A DNA stretch of 64,000 nucleotides from Nonlabens sp. MB-3u-79. Lineage in GTDB: Bacteria > Bacteroidota > Bacteroidia > Flavobacteriales > Flavobacteriaceae. Where the stretch lies: the NCBI RefSeq assembly GCF_002831625.1, contig NZ_CP025116.1:2409501-2473500 (forward strand), read 5' to 3'. Numbering within the stretch: position 1 is the first letter of the stretch; every line of letters begins with the position of its first letter. The notes beneath the pieces were generated by a model. The model saw only the letters and a program-made list of their open reading frames with translations, had not been told where the DNA came from and searched no databases. The translations under genes and the position numbers were made by a program. Below are positions 1 through 9,519 of the stretch, piece after piece.

Positions 1-1
1 A

Positions 2-205
2 TTGTCTGTAGATATGCCACAATACGTAATTCTTAAAGTAACGGCTACGGAGCCAGGTCTTAAAGGAAATACAGCAACAAATGCATCTAAGCCAGCTACG
101 GTTGAAACTGGTGCTGAAGTCAATGTTCCTTTATTTATCAATGAAGGTGATGTTATTAGAATTGATACTGAAAAGGGGAATTATCACGAGAGAATGAAGC
201 AATAA
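2..205 (+). CDS. efp: Elongation factor P, C-terminal part (cut by window edge)
   Basis: These are the last 67 codons of elongation factor P, which binds the ribosome between the P and E sites and helps form peptide bonds at polyproline stretches. The visible part is the third OB-like domain, including [20 protein letters not shown] and the closing [13 protein letters not shown], both typical of EF-P. The family is about 188 residues long, so roughly two thirds (including the modified lysine loop) lies before the window. No start codon is visible. The stop TAA is followed directly by the GTG of the lpxD-like gene, so the two are probably cotranscribed. Confidence 0.95.
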   Translation: MSVDMPQYVILKVTATEPGLKGNTATNASKPATVETGAEVNVPLFINEGDVIRIDTEKGNYHERMKQ

Positions 206-1144
206 GTGAAACTCCCTAAAACATACCAACTTTCTGAAATAGCTGCAATTATCAATTGTGACTATGTGGGTGAAGCCTCTTTTCCTGTTTTGGGAATGAA
301 TGAAATTCATGTGGTGACCCCAGGCGATATTGTTTTTGTGGATCACCCTAAATACTATGATAAGGCATTGCAAAGTGCCGCTACCATTGTGTTGATTAAT
401 AAACAAGTAGATTGCCCAAAAGGCAAGGCCTTACTTATTTCAGAAGATCCATTTAGAGATTTTAATAAGCTTACACAGTATTTTGTTCCTTTTTCCGCTT
501 TCGCGAAAGCGCAACTTCCCAAAAGCATTGGAGAACACTCACACATTCATCCCAGCGCTACAATAGGTAGGGATGTAGAAATAGGAGATCATACGATTAT
601 CCATGCAAATGTGACTATAGGTGATCGCTCTGTTATAGGTGATCATGTGATCATTAATGCAGGAGTAGTCTTAGGAGGGGATGCTTTTTATTACAAACGC
701 CGGCCAGATGGTTATGATAAATTATTAAGTAACGGTCGAGTGGTTATTGAGGATTATGTTGAACTAGGTGCTAATACCACTATTGACCGTGGTGTTACAG
801 GAGATACTACAATAGGTTATGGAAGTAAACTTGATAACCAAGTGCAAATAGGACATGACACCGTTTTAGGTAAACACGTTCTTATTGCCAGTCAGACAGG
901 TGTTGCAGGCTGTGTAGTGATAGAGGACGAAGTAACCATTTGGGGACAAGTAGGAATTACCAGCGGTGTAACAATAGGGAAGAAGGCAGTTATCTCTGCA
1001 AAGTCTGGAGTAAGTAAATCACTGGAAGGGAATAAAAGTTATTTTGGTATTCCTGCAGATGATTTTAGAAGTAAATACAAGGAAATAGCAGCTATAAAAC
1101 AAATTCCTGAAGCCTTAGAACTTCTTAAAAAATTGAATAAGTAA
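206..1144 (+). CDS. LpxD-like UDP-3-O-(acyl)glucosamine N-acyltransferase
   Basis: 312 residues with the LpxD layout: an N-terminal uridine-binding-like domain (about 1-105), then a left-handed beta helix of hexapeptide repeats (about 110-290) and a C-terminal helix. The segment NQVQIGHD holds the likely catalytic His217. LpxD adds the second 3-hydroxyacyl chain to UDP-glucosamine during lipid A synthesis in the cytoplasm. From knowledge of flavobacterial genomes, a main lpxD usually lies upstream in an lpxD-lpxC/fabZ-lpxA-efp run, so this would be a second paralogue; this cannot be seen here. The GTG start directly abuts the efp stop. Codons for residues 98-102 (AFAKA) are a copy of the dispersed palindrome, in the linker before the helix. 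Confidence 0.85.
   Translation: MKLPKTYQLSEIAAIINCDYVGEASFPVLGMNEIHVVTPGDIVFVDHPKYYDKALQSAATIVLINKQVDCPKGKALLISEDPFRDFNKLTQYFVPFSAFAKAQLPKSIGEHSHIHPSATIGRDVEIGDHTIIHANVTIGDRSVIGDHVIINAGVVLGGDAFYYKRRPDGYDKLLSNGRVVIEDYVELGANTTIDRGVTGDTTIGYGSKLDNQVQIGHDTVLGKHVLIASQTGVAGCVVIEDEVTIWGQVGITSGVTIGKKAVISAKSGVSKSLEGNKSYFGIPADDFRSKYKEIAAIKQIPEALELLKKLNK
496..511. repeat. Dispersed palindrome CGCTTTCGCGAAAGCG, copy 1
   Basis: Perfect 16-bp palindrome inside the lpxD-like gene, read as Ala-Phe-Ala-Lys-Ala in the linker between the two domains. Confidence 0.9.
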
Positions 1145-1234
1145 TAGTTAATAGTTTAACGAAAAGATAGAATTTTATTCTAGGTTAACATTTCATTCTT
1201 ACCTAGTTTAGCACTCCATTAAAAGCTTTTATAA

Positions 1235-1609
1235 ATGTCTGTTGCAGCAAAGAAAATAGTACAAAAATTTTTAGATTCTGACGTGTTTGTTAACGTTGAA
1301 GAGTTTGATCATTACATACATAAGGATCTTAAAATGCATTGGCATGCAAGCTCTGGGTATAGAGAGTTTAGTTACGATGATTATCACAGACTCAGTCAGT
1401 CTACAGCATCTTCCTATGAAAGTATGAGGTCTGAGGTGACGCATATGATCAGTGATAAGAAAGAAGTAGCAGCGAGATTTACAGTTTATGTAAGAACAAT
1501 TGAAAACCCAAGAGAAGAAATTCCTGTTGGCTATTTTGTTTCTATCTTTAAGTTAGAAGACGATAAAATAATAGAGGTGCACCAATCCAGTCACCCATCA
1601 CAAGGTTAA
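1235..1609 (+). CDS. NTF2/SnoaL-like small protein
   Basis: 124 residues whose pattern (N-terminal helices, a Trp/His-rich HWHASSGYREFS turn, then strands ending in KIIEVHQSSHP) fits the cone-shaped NTF2/SnoaL fold. Members range from small-molecule isomerases to catalytically silent binding proteins, so no reaction is assigned. It has no signal peptide and should be cytoplasmic. It sits between the lpxD-like gene (91 bp upstream) and sucD (30 bp downstream) on the same strand, so cotranscription with sucD is likely. Fold assignment is moderately sure, function unknown. Confidence 0.75.
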   Translation: MSVAAKKIVQKFLDSDVFVNVEEFDHYIHKDLKMHWHASSGYREFSYDDYHRLSQSTASSYESMRSEVTHMISDKKEVAARFTVYVRTIENPREEIPVGYFVSIFKLEDDKIIEVHQSSHPSQG

Positions 1610-1639
1610 ATTAAGAATACTCCATATAAATTATAAACA

Positions 1640-2512
1640 ATGAGCGTTTTAGTAAACAAAGATTCTAAAGTAATAGTACAAGGTTTTACTGGTAGTGAAG
1701 GTACCTTCCACGCAGGTCAAATGATCGACTACGGTACTAACGTAGTAGGTGGTGTTACCCCAGGAAAAGGTGGTCAAGAACATTTGGGAAAACCAGTTTT
1801 TAATACTGTTCAAGAAGCAGTAGATAAAGCAGGAGCCAATGTAACCATCATTTTTGTACCGCCAGCTTTTGCTGCAGATGCTATTAAAGAAGCTGCAGAT
1901 GCAGGTATCAAAGTAATCATTACCATTACAGAAGGTATTCCAGTTGCAGATATGGTTAAAACTGCAGACTATATTAAAGATATGGACTGTCGCCTAGTAG
2001 GTCCTAACTGCCCAGGAGTGATTACTCCAGGTGAAGCAAAAGTAGGTATCATGCCAGGTTTTGTATTTAAAAAAGGAAAAATAGGTATTGTATCCAAATC
2101 AGGAACGCTTACTTATGAGGCATCTGACCAAGTTGTAAAACAAGGTTACGGTATTTCTACAGCAATAGGAATAGGTGGTGATCCAATTATAGGAACAACT
2201 ACTAAAGAAGCTGTTGAACTCTTTATGAATGACCCAGAAACAGAAGCTATCGTTATGATAGGTGAAATAGGTGGACAGTTAGAAGCTGACGCTGCACATT
2301 GGATCAAAGCAACTGGTAACAAAAAACCTGTTATAGGTTTTATCGCTGGTGAAACGGCTCCTGCAGGTCGTACTATGGGACACGCGGGTGCAATCGTAGG
2401 CGGAACTGAAGACACTGCTCAAGCTAAAAAAGCGATCATGAGAGAATGTGGAATTCACGTCGTGAATTCTCCAGCTGAAATCGGTAAGAAAGTTGCCGAA
2501 GTTTTAGGATAA
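1640..2512 (+). CDS. sucD: Succinate-CoA ligase, alpha subunit
   Basis: 290 residues, the usual length for SucD. With SucC it interconverts succinyl-CoA and succinate with substrate-level NTP formation in the citric acid cycle. Visible features are the CoA-binding Rossmann start ([11 protein letters not shown], residues 12-22), [12 protein letters not shown] (about 121-132), and the phosphohistidine loop GRTMGHAGA with His248. The beta subunit sucC is not in the window, as is common in Bacteroidota, where the two subunits are often unlinked. The gene is followed within 10 bp by an intrinsic terminator. Confidence 0.97.
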   Translation: MSVLVNKDSKVIVQGFTGSEGTFHAGQMIDYGTNVVGGVTPGKGGQEHLGKPVFNTVQEAVDKAGANVTIIFVPPAFAADAIKEAADAGIKVIITITEGIPVADMVKTADYIKDMDCRLVGPNCPGVITPGEAKVGIMPGFVFKKGKIGIVSKSGTLTYEASDQVVKQGYGISTAIGIGGDPIIGTTTKEAVELFMNDPETEAIVMIGEIGGQLEADAAHWIKATGNKKPVIGFIAGETAPAGRTMGHAGAIVGGTEDTAQAKKAIMRECGIHVVNSPAEIGKKVAEVLG

Positions 2513-2520
2513 ATTCTACA

Positions 2521-2564
2521 AAGCCAGAATACGTACTATTCATTTGATACTTATTCTGGCTTTT
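2521..2564 (+). terminator. Intrinsic terminator after sucD
   Basis: An 11-bp perfect stem, AAGCCAGAATA at 2521-2531 pairing with TATTCTGGCTT at 2552-2562, with a 20-nt loop and a short T run. It lies 9 bp after the sucD stop and before fabG. Confidence 0.75.
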
Positions 2565-2583
2565 ATATAAAACCAACCTACTT

Positions 2584-3330
2584 ATGAAACTATTACAAGG
2601 TAAAAACGTAATCATTACTGGCGCCAGTCGTGGCATAGGTAAAGGTATTGCTGAAGTATTTGCAAAACACGGAGCAAACATCGCTTTCACGTATGCAAGT
2701 TCTGAAGGCCCAGCCTTAGAACTAGAAAAGGAACTTACCGCCTTAGGAATTAAAGCAAAAGCATATAAAAGTAACGCAGCCGATTTTAAGGAGTCACAAG
2801 AACTCGTTGATGCTGTTATTAAAGATTTTGACAGTATCGATGTGTTGATCAATAATGCGGGTATCACTAAGGACAATCTCTTGATGAGAATGAGTGAAGA
2901 TGATTTTGATAAAGTCATTCAGGTCAACTTAAAGTCTGTTTTTAACATGACCAAGGCAGTACAACGTACCATGTTAAAGCAACGATATGGTAGCATCGTT
3001 AATATGAGTAGTATCGTAGGGGTTAAAGGAAATGCTGGACAGACCAATTATGCAGCAAGTAAAGCAGGAATTATAGGTTTTAGTAAATCTGTAGCTTTAG
3101 AATTGGGTTCTCGTAACATACGTTGTAACTCTATTGCTCCTGGTTTTATTGAAACAGAAATGACAGATGCCCTTAATGAAGAAACAGTGCAGAGCTGGAG
3201 AAATGCTATTCCACTCAAACGCGGTGGTACTCCAGAAGATGTTGCAAACGCCTGTGTATTCCTTGCTAGTGATCTTTCGGCTTACATTACTGGTCAGACA
3301 CTACACGTAGATGGCGGAATGTTAACCTAA
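2584..3330 (+). CDS. fabG: 3-oxoacyl-ACP reductase FabG
   Basis: 248-residue classical short-chain dehydrogenase. It has the TGASRGIG cofactor motif (12-19), NNAGITKDNLLMRM, and the catalytic Ser-Tyr-Lys set in MSSIVG and YAASKAG, ending in ITGQTLHVDGGM. This closely fits FabG, which uses NADPH to reduce 3-oxoacyl-ACP in fatty acid elongation. It lies alone after the sucD terminator and 12 bp before the VWA gene, so it is probably the housekeeping copy. The polyketide-type locus at 53-61 kb has no obvious ketoreductase of its own and could draw on this enzyme (inference). Confidence 0.93.
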   Translation: MKLLQGKNVIITGASRGIGKGIAEVFAKHGANIAFTYASSEGPALELEKELTALGIKAKAYKSNAADFKESQELVDAVIKDFDSIDVLINNAGITKDNLLMRMSEDDFDKVIQVNLKSVFNMTKAVQRTMLKQRYGSIVNMSSIVGVKGNAGQTNYAASKAGIIGFSKSVALELGSRNIRCNSIAPGFIETEMTDALNEETVQSWRNAIPLKRGGTPEDVANACVFLASDLSAYITGQTLHVDGGMLT

Positions 3331-3342
3331 AAAAACAATTTC

Positions 3343-5361
3343 ATGACCGTACTCTGGATGATTATTGCTGCAGTAGTAGCTGCGTTAATAGCTCTTTTTC
3401 AATACGGTTATATAGGTGTTTATAAAAACACCAAAAGAAAACCGTGGTTTGCGCTATTGCGCTTTATCACGGTTTTTTGTATTTTATTGTTGTTTATTGC
3501 CCCAAGGTTTGACTCTAAAACTTATGAATCTCTTTTACCTCAGTTGGTAATTATGGTTGATAATTCTAAATCAATGGACTATTTAGAGGCATCGGGTACA
3601 GTTCAAAAGGATTTGCAATTATTACAAGAAAATGAGCAACTCAATTCAAAATTTGAGATGCAAAGCTTCCAGTTTTCTGACGTTATTCAACCTTTAGATT
3701 CCTTAAGTTTTGATCAATCAGAGACAGACTTAGGTATGGCGATTGAGCAACCTCAAGAACTTTTCAAGAATAGAAGTAAAGCTGTCGTTATTCTTACAGA
3801 TGGTCATCAAACTACTGGAAATAGCTATGCATATGTTCCAGTGGATGATAAAACCAGTTTGTATCCAGTCATTTATGGGGATACGACTTCCTATGCAGAT
3901 GTGCAAATCACCAATATAAATGTGAATAGGTATTCCTATCTCAATAATGAATTTCCAGTGGAGGTATTTGTAGCCTATCAAGGCACTGAAGAGGTCACTT
4001 TAAACTTTACAGTAACTCAAGGAAATAAAACGCTGCACAAGGAATCATTTTCTTTTGACGCAAAAAAACGCGCGGCTATTGCCAGTTTTAATTTAACGAG
4101 CACTTCTGTGGGGACACAGTCAATGCTCGCAACCGTACAAACCCTATCTCAGGAGAAGAATACAAAAAATAATTACCAAAGTTTTGCAGTGGAGGTCATT
4201 GATCAACAGACCAATGTACTTATTTTAAGTGACCAAATGCACCCAGATATAGGAGTACTCAAGAAAGCGATCGAATCTAACCAACAACGCAAGGTAAGCA
4301 TCAAGAATACCTCAGATCCCTACGATTTCAATGAGTATAATTTGGTAGTGATGTATGGTGTAAGTTCCGCTTTCGCGAAAGCGTATAGCCAAAAAGCACA
4401 AACCAATAAAAACACATGGATCATCACAGGAGCTGATCCTGATTGGAATTACATGAACGCCAATAATCCTTTATTTCAAATTGACGCAAGTAATGAATAC
4501 GATGAGGCGCAACCTATTCTCAATGATTCTTATGCCTCTTTCAATCTAGAGCAACTTAATTTTGAAGATTATCCACCTATTAAGGTTCCTTTTGGGGATT
4601 TGATATTTAATACCAATGTAGATGTTCTTTTTTATAAGAAAATAGGAAGTATCGCGACCACACAACCTATATGGTTTACCTATGAAAACGCCGATTCTAA
4701 ACACGCAGTAACCTTAACGAGTGGTTTATGGAGGTGGAGAGGCCAAAGTTTTCTTAATAATAAGGACTTTAAAAACTTTGATGACCTAGTAAGTAGTCAA
4801 GTTCAGTATCTTGCAAGTAATAAAAAGAGAAATAGAATAGAAGTGTTTTATGAGTCTTTTTATTATCAGAATAAAGCTATTGTTGTTAATGCTCAATATC
4901 TCGATAAGAATTTTGAGTTTGAAGATAACGGTATCTTGAATATGACTTTAAGATATAAGGAAACTAATGAAATAGTCACGAGACCCTTTGTGTTGAGTGG
5001 CAATTCCTATGTAGTAGATTTAAGTGGTTTGAATGCTGGAGATTATGCCTTTACTGTTCAAGTAGAGAACGATCAATTATCTCGTTCTGGATCTTTTAGT
5101 ATTTTAGATTATGATATCGAAAAGCAACAAGTGAATGCTAGCGATGTCGGTATGAAAAAATTGGTAGGGTCTTCCAATGTTTTTTATCAAGGACAAATGG
5201 ATCAGTTGATGGCTCAACTAAATAGTGACCCATTATTACAAACAGTAGAAAGAGCAACCATAAAGCAAAATAGTCTTATCGACTGGAAAGTGATACTGGT
5301 AGTGATCCTTTTATTGTTAGGTTTAGAATGGTTTTTAAGAAAATATAACGGATTAGTTTAA
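3343..5361 (+). CDS. VWA-domain membrane protein
   Basis: 672 residues. Two N-terminal membrane segments (about 5-25 and 36-53) precede a von Willebrand A domain with a complete metal-binding site: DNSKS at 73-77, a Thr in ETDLGMAI, and LTDGH. A long extracytoplasmic part of beta-rich sequence follows. A last membrane helix (about 645-662) ends in a short basic tail. The layout is like BatA/BatB-type and other Bacteroidota VWA membrane proteins, thought to assemble envelope complexes. The fabG and prohibitin neighbours are 12 bp away on each side, so this looks like one operon. The function is not known. A palindrome copy at 4368-4383 encodes AFAKA in the periplasmic region. Confidence 0.8.
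   Translation: MTVLWMIIAAVVAALIALFQYGYIGVYKNTKRKPWFALLRFITVFCILLLFIAPRFDSKTYESLLPQLVIMVDNSKSMDYLEASGTVQKDLQLLQENEQLNSKFEMQSFQFSDVIQPLDSLSFDQSETDLGMAIEQPQELFKNRSKAVVILTDGHQTTGNSYAYVPVDDKTSLYPVIYGDTTSYADVQITNINVNRYSYLNNEFPVEVFVAYQGTEEVTLNFTVTQGNKTLHKESFSFDAKKRAAIASFNLTSTSVGTQSMLATVQTLSQEKNTKNNYQSFAVEVIDQQTNVLILSDQMHPDIGVLKKAIESNQQRKVSIKNTSDPYDFNEYNLVVMYGVSSAFAKAYSQKAQTNKNTWIITGADPDWNYMNANNPLFQIDASNEYDEAQPILNDSYASFNLEQLNFEDYPPIKVPFGDLIFNTNVDVLFYKKIGSIATTQPIWFTYENADSKHAVTLTSGLWRWRGQSFLNNKDFKNFDDLVSSQVQYLASNKKRNRIEVFYESFYYQNKAIVVNAQYLDKNFEFEDNGILNMTLRYKETNEIVTRPFVLSGNSYVVDLSGLNAGDYAFTVQVENDQLSRSGSFSILDYDIEKQQVNASDVGMKKLVGSSNVFYQGQMDQLMAQLNSDPLLQTVERATIKQNSLIDWKVILVVILLLLGLEWFLRKYNGLV
4368..4383. 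repeat. Dispersed palindrome CGCTTTCGCGAAAGCG, copy 2
   Basis: Perfect 16-bp palindrome within the VWA gene, read as AFAKA in the same codon phase as copy 1. Confidence 0.9.
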
Positions 5362-5372
5362 AAAAGAAAATT

Positions 5373-6188
5373 ATGCAAAAATTACCCAAAGCAGCAGTAT
5401 TAACCTTAGTAGGTTTAGTAATACTAGCAATTATTATTATCAAAAGTTCAGTCGTTATTGAATCTGGACAAGCAGGTGTCTTATTTAAAACACTTGACAA
5501 AGGTGTTGATAGAGAAAATACCTATGGTGAAGGATTTCACATTATTGCCCCGTGGAATGACATGATCATTTATCCAGTAAGACAGCTTTCTGTAAGTGAT
5601 AAAATGAGAGTGCTTTCTGTAAATGGTCTAGAAGTTACTGTAGATGGTACCGTATGGTATCAACCAGAATACAACAAATTGCCTTATTTACACCAAGAAA
5701 AAGGACGTAATTACGAGTCTGCGATTCTTGCTCCAGCCATTAGTGCTGCAGCTAGAAGTGTAGTAGGACGTTATACTCCAGAGCAATTGTACTCTAGTAA
5801 ACGAGATGTTATTCAAAATGAAATCCTTGAAGAAGTTCAAAGAGAATTAGCTTCTCAATATATTCAAGTGAATAGAGTACTTGTAGAAGATGTTACTTTA
5901 CCAATTAAAATTAAAGAGGCTATTGAGCGCAAATTACGTCAGGAACAAGAATCATTAGAATATGAATTTCGTCTGACTAAAGCCTCTAAGGAAGCTGAGA
6001 GACAAAGAATCGACGCAGAAGGAAAAGCAGTAGCAAACAAAATTCTAAGTGCCTCCTTAACTGATAAAATTTTAACGGAAAAAGGAATTGAAGCTACCTT
6101 AGAACTGGCTAAATCTCCTAATTCTAAAGTTATTGTTATAGGTGGCGGTGAAAACGGAAGTTTACCTATCATACTAGGGAATCAGTAA
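5373..6188 (+). CDS. Prohibitin/SPFH-domain membrane protein
   Basis: 271 residues: a single N-terminal membrane anchor (about 8-24), the SPFH domain (about 28-200, starting VIESGQAGVLFK and containing EGFHIIAPWND), then a charged helical segment rich in Glu/Lys/Arg (about 185-240). Prohibitin-like proteins oligomerise into rings in the membrane and often hold or regulate membrane proteases. It lies 11 bp after the VWA membrane protein, so the two may work in one membrane assembly (inference). A perfect bidirectional terminator follows. Confidence 0.9.
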   Translation: MQKLPKAAVLTLVGLVILAIIIIKSSVVIESGQAGVLFKTLDKGVDRENTYGEGFHIIAPWNDMIIYPVRQLSVSDKMRVLSVNGLEVTVDGTVWYQPEYNKLPYLHQEKGRNYESAILAPAISAAARSVVGRYTPEQLYSSKRDVIQNEILEEVQRELASQYIQVNRVLVEDVTLPIKIKEAIERKLRQEQESLEYEFRLTKASKEAERQRIDAEGKAVANKILSASLTDKILTEKGIEATLELAKSPNSKVIVIGGGENGSLPIILGNQ

Positions 6189-6213
6189 GACACATCGATT
6201 TCAATAGATTTAA

Positions 6214-6252
6214 AAAAAGTCCCATTTCATAGGTTATGAAATGGGACTTTTT
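6214..6252. terminator. Strong bidirectional terminator after the prohibitin gene
   Basis: A 17-bp perfect stem (6214-6230 with 6236-6252) and a 5-nt loop, with A run on one side and T run on the other, so it can work on both strands. It lies between the + strand prohibitin gene and the - strand gene ending at 6374. Confidence 0.85.
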
Positions 6253-6373
6253 ATGTTTGTAAAAGTGGCGTGCTACCAAGTGTCTCCATCGAGTCAATAA
6301 CAAGAGTCTTAAAAAAACAGCGCTTATGTCATGAACACATATACGTTCTTGAGGCTAGTGCTCATATCAAACT

Positions 6374-6847
6374 TTATCGGTATATACGGGTGTCTGCTAG
6401 ACCTGCTATGATCCATTTGTCATCGATAAAGAAAAGGGTAAACTTATTGGTCCCTATATGGGAGAGAAAATTATTGTAATAAAATTCATAAGTAGTGGAA
6501 ACCGTTGCTATTTGTGTGTCTCCAGCAAAACTAATTTCTATAAGTCGTTCTTCAAAAGGAATGCTGTCTGGAATACTAGCGATGTTTTTAAGAAACTGCG
6601 AGGCTTCAGTGGTGCTTAATTTGCGGTCTTCTCCATTCACAGACATAGAAGTCAGCGGGATATTCATAAGCATGGATTCTTTTAATGCGGTCGTATCTTG
6701 TGCGTGAAAATGCTTAAAAAAAGTTTTTACGGCACTGATAGCAGTAGGTTTTTCAATAGATACAATGGTAGAATCTTGTGGTAGAGTTTGTTGAGAGTTT
6801 GCTTTCGCGAAAGCGAGAATACAAATAATAGGAATTAGAAGTCTCAT
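6374..6847 (-). CDS. Secreted NTF2-like protein of unknown function
   Basis: 157 residues with a signal peptide (about 1-16: [16 protein letters not shown]). The rest resembles the NTF2/SnoaL fold, with a helical first part ([20 protein letters not shown]) followed by strands ending [19 protein letters not shown]. This type is common as exported proteins in Flavobacteriaceae, with no known reaction. The palindrome copy at 6801-6814 supplies the AFAKA just before the probable signal peptidase cut. It is transcribed away from panB, 59 bp apart. Confidence 0.75.
   Translation of the reverse strand: MRLLIPIICILAFAKANSQQTLPQDSTIVSIEKPTAISAVKTFFKHFHAQDTTALKESMLMNIPLTSMSVNGEDRKLSTTEASQFLKNIASIPDSIPFEERLIEISFAGDTQIATVSTTYEFYYNNFLSHIGTNKFTLFFIDDKWIIAGLADTRIYR
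6801..6814. repeat. Dispersed palindrome GCTTTCGCGAAAGC, copy 3
   Basis: Perfect 14-bp core encoding AFAKA at the end of the signal peptide of the 6374-6847 gene. Confidence 0.88.
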
Positions 6848-6856
6848 ATTGTTTCA

Positions 6857-6886
6857 GTTTAATTAGATGTAATATTAGTACTTTTG
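6857..6886 (+). promoter_or_regulatory. Probable promoter of panB
   Basis: TACTTTTG at 6879-6886 fits the Bacteroidota -7 element TAnnTTTG. A TTTA at 6858-6861 lies 17 bp upstream where the TTG element is expected, so the -33 match is weak. The start codon is 20 bp downstream. Confidence 0.4.
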
Positions 6887-6906
6887 CTACACTTAAAACA
6901 AGTGTT

Positions 6907-7725
6907 ATGTCAACCGCAAAGAAGCAATATAAAAGAGTCACTGTAAAATCGCTAACGGAGATGAAGGGAAATAACGAGAAGATCTCGATGTTAACCGCTT
7001 ATGATTATACTATGGCAAAAATTATTGATAGCGCTGGTATAGATGTTATTCTTGTAGGTGATAGCGCTAGTAATGTCATGGCAGGTCATGAAACGACCCT
7101 TCCCATTACGCTGGACCAAATGATTTATCATGCGAGTAGTGTGGTAAGAGGTACAGAACGCGCTCTAGTAGTAGTTGATTTACCTTTCGGTAGTTACCAG
7201 AGTGATCCTAAAGAGGCGTTGCGCAGTGCCATACGCATCATGAAAGAAAGTGGTGGTCACAGTGTAAAGCTGGAAGGTGGAAGCGAAGTAAAGGAATCTA
7301 TCAAACGTATTCTTCATGCAGGTATTCCAGTAATGGGACACTTAGGACTGACGCCTCAGTCTATTTATAAATTTGGGACCTATACCGTTAGAGCAAAAGA
7401 AACAGAAGAAGCAGATAAACTAGTAGAAGATGCACTCGCATTAGAACGCTTGGGATGCTTTGCCTTAGTACTTGAAAAAGTACCAGCAGCACTTGCAGAG
7501 AAAGTAGCAGAGCAGCTTACTATTCCAGTAATAGGAATAGGAGCAGGAGCAGGAGTAGACGGGCAAGTCTTAGTCTCTCATGATATGTTTGGGATGACAC
7601 ACGAATTCAATCCGCGTTTTTTACGTCGTTATTTGAATCTCTATGAAGACATGGGTAATGCCGTGTCTAATTATGTAAAAGATGTAAAAGCAGTGGACTT
7701 TCCTAATGATGAAGAGCAGTATTGA
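6907..7725 (+). CDS. panB: 3-methyl-2-oxobutanoate hydroxymethyltransferase
   Basis: 272 residues, the full family length. PanB transfers a hydroxymethyl group from 5,10-methylene-tetrahydrofolate to 2-oxoisovalerate, giving ketopantoate in the pantothenate/CoA pathway. Visible signatures are [20 protein letters not shown] (metal and substrate site), [17 protein letters not shown] and [16 protein letters not shown]. It is a lone gene here; panC and panD are not in the window. The downstream 480 bp holds no recognisable gene. Confidence 0.96.
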   Translation: MSTAKKQYKRVTVKSLTEMKGNNEKISMLTAYDYTMAKIIDSAGIDVILVGDSASNVMAGHETTLPITLDQMIYHASSVVRGTERALVVVDLPFGSYQSDPKEALRSAIRIMKESGGHSVKLEGGSEVKESIKRILHAGIPVMGHLGLTPQSIYKFGTYTVRAKETEEADKLVEDALALERLGCFALVLEKVPAALAEKVAEQLTIPVIGIGAGAGVDGQVLVSHDMFGMTHEFNPRFLRRYLNLYEDMGNAVSNYVKDVKAVDFPNDEEQY

Positions 7726-8208
7726 TTTTTAAATTACCGATTGCCGATTTGTATAAGGTTAGATACTAAATATTTAATGGAATAAAATATTGGCATAGGT
7801 AGATTTCAAAACATGCCTACAGCTCAGAAAGTTTCTGAGAGAGAAAAGTTCTTTTAGTAGGAGTAAAGCGATTCCTTCAGCTCGCTTAAATAGTATGTTT
7901 TTCAAAGAAACCTAAATATAGAACCTCCTTCCTTCCCTTAAACGGAGGTAGACATAGTTGCTGTTAGTGCTAAGAGTAGAGCTTCAGGCTTTAGTACTGG
8001 ACGAAATATTTTTTTTTAAAATCGAGATATAACCAAGCGTTTTTCCTTGCAGCACAATGACAGGTTAAAAGTATTTATACTTTAGACTGCAAACTATTAC
8101 AGAATACGGTGACTAAAAACTGTTGATTACTTGTGAATACTAAGCTTAAGAATGCTTTAACAACTTCTTCAAGTTCTTTATTTTTAAAAATCACAATCAA
8201 AGACATTC
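7726..8208. other. 483-bp intergenic region between panB and murA
   Basis: I find no convincing reading frame, RNA or strong terminator here. The sequence is AT-rich with a weak ACCTCC/GGAGGT inverted pair near 7923-7950. It may be promoter and leader sequence for murA or decayed DNA. Confidence 0.5.
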
Positions 8209-9519
8209 ATGGGAACATTTATAATAGAAGGCGGACATCAATTAAAAGGAGATATACATCCGCAGGGAGCTAAAAACGAAGCACTTCAAATACTTTGTGC
8301 GGTTTTATTAACGGACCAACCAGTGGAAATTAATAACGTTCCAGACATTATCGATGTGAATAAACTCATCGCTTTGTTGAACAACCTAGGTGTGAAAGTG
8401 ACTAAAAACGGTCCAGAATCTTACACTTTTCAGGCAGATAACATCAACCTAGACTGGTTACAGTCGGAGGAATATAAAACTCAAGGTCGTGGACTAAGGG
8501 GATCGATCATGTTAGTGGGGCCTTTATTAGCGCGTTTTGGGAAAGGTTATATTCCACGCCCTGGCGGTGATAAAATAGGTCGTCGTAGATTAGACACTCA
8601 TTTTGAAGGTTTTATAAAACTAGGAGCAAAATTCAGATACAACAAAGAAGAGTATTTCTATGGAGTAGAGGCAGAGGAGCTTCACGGAGCCTATATCTTA
8701 CTTGATGAAGCTTCTGTAACAGGAACGGCAAACATCGTAATGGCAGCTGTGCTTGCCAAAGGACAAACAACTATCTACAACGCCGCTTGTGAACCTTACC
8801 TACAACAACTTTGCAATATGCTCGTGCGTATGGGGGCAAATATCTCTGGTATAGGTTCTAACATGCTTATTATTGATGGTGTAGAGAAATTAGGGGGTAC
8901 TACACATCGAGTACTTCCTGATATGATTGAGATAGGAAGTTGGATAGGTCTTGCTGCAATGACTAAGTCTGAAGTGACTATTAAAAATGTAGCTTATGAC
9001 GAGTTGGGAATTATTCCCAATACGTTTAGAAAATTAGGAATTACCATCGAGCGCAAAGGAGATGATATTTACATTCCTGCTCATAAAGATGGGTACGAGA
9101 TCCAGAATTACATCGACGGTTCTATTTTGACCATTTCTGATGCACCTTGGCCAGGTTTTACTCCAGATTTATTGAGTATTGTTTTGGTGGTGGCTGCGCA
9201 GGCAAGAGGTAGTGTGTTGATCCACCAGAAGATGTTTGAAAGCCGTTTGTTCTTTGTAGACAAATTGATCGATATGGGAGCAAAAATCATTCTTTGTGAT
9301 CCACACAGAGCTTGTGTTATCGGTCATGATTTTCAATCTCAATTAAAGTCTACCACCATGACCAGCCCAGATATTAGAGCGGGTATCTCCTTACTTATAG
9401 CGGCATTAAGTGCAAAAGGCACTAGTACGATTCACAATATTGAGCAAATTGATCGTGGGTACCAAAATATAGATACTAGGTTAAGAGCGATAGGAGCTAA
9501 GATCGAGCGGGTCAACTAA
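8209..9519 (+). CDS. murA: UDP-N-acetylglucosamine 1-carboxyvinyltransferase MurA
   Basis: 436-residue EPSP-synthase-family enzyme that transfers enolpyruvate from PEP to UDP-GlcNAc, the first committed step of peptidoglycan synthesis. GAKNEAL holds the catalytic Lys22, and RGSIMLVGPLLARFG precedes the mobile loop. In that loop the usual Cys (Cys115 in E. coli, in GGCAIG) is replaced by Asp121, in GGDKIG. Asp at this site keeps activity in other bacteria but removes the fosfomycin target. ATG at 8209 gives the usual N-terminus. No cell-wall genes are adjacent. Confidence 0.96.
   Translation: MGTFIIEGGHQLKGDIHPQGAKNEALQILCAVLLTDQPVEINNVPDIIDVNKLIALLNNLGVKVTKNGPESYTFQADNINLDWLQSEEYKTQGRGLRGSIMLVGPLLARFGKGYIPRPGGDKIGRRRLDTHFEGFIKLGAKFRYNKEEYFYGVEAEELHGAYILLDEASVTGTANIVMAAVLAKGQTTIYNAACEPYLQQLCNMLVRMGANISGIGSNMLIIDGVEKLGGTTHRVLPDMIEIGSWIGLAAMTKSEVTIKNVAYDELGIIPNTFRKLGITIERKGDDIYIPAHKDGYEIQNYIDGSILTISDAPWPGFTPDLLSIVLVVAAQARGSVLIHQKMFESRLFFVDKLIDMGAKIILCDPHRACVIGHDFQSQLKSTTMTSPDIRAGISLLIAALSAKGTSTIHNIEQIDRGYQNIDTRLRAIGAKIERVN

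Noticed and set aside
2584..3330. FabG as a member of the polyketide locus
   Set aside because: It is 50 kb away and in a housekeeping setting; only a supporting role is considered.
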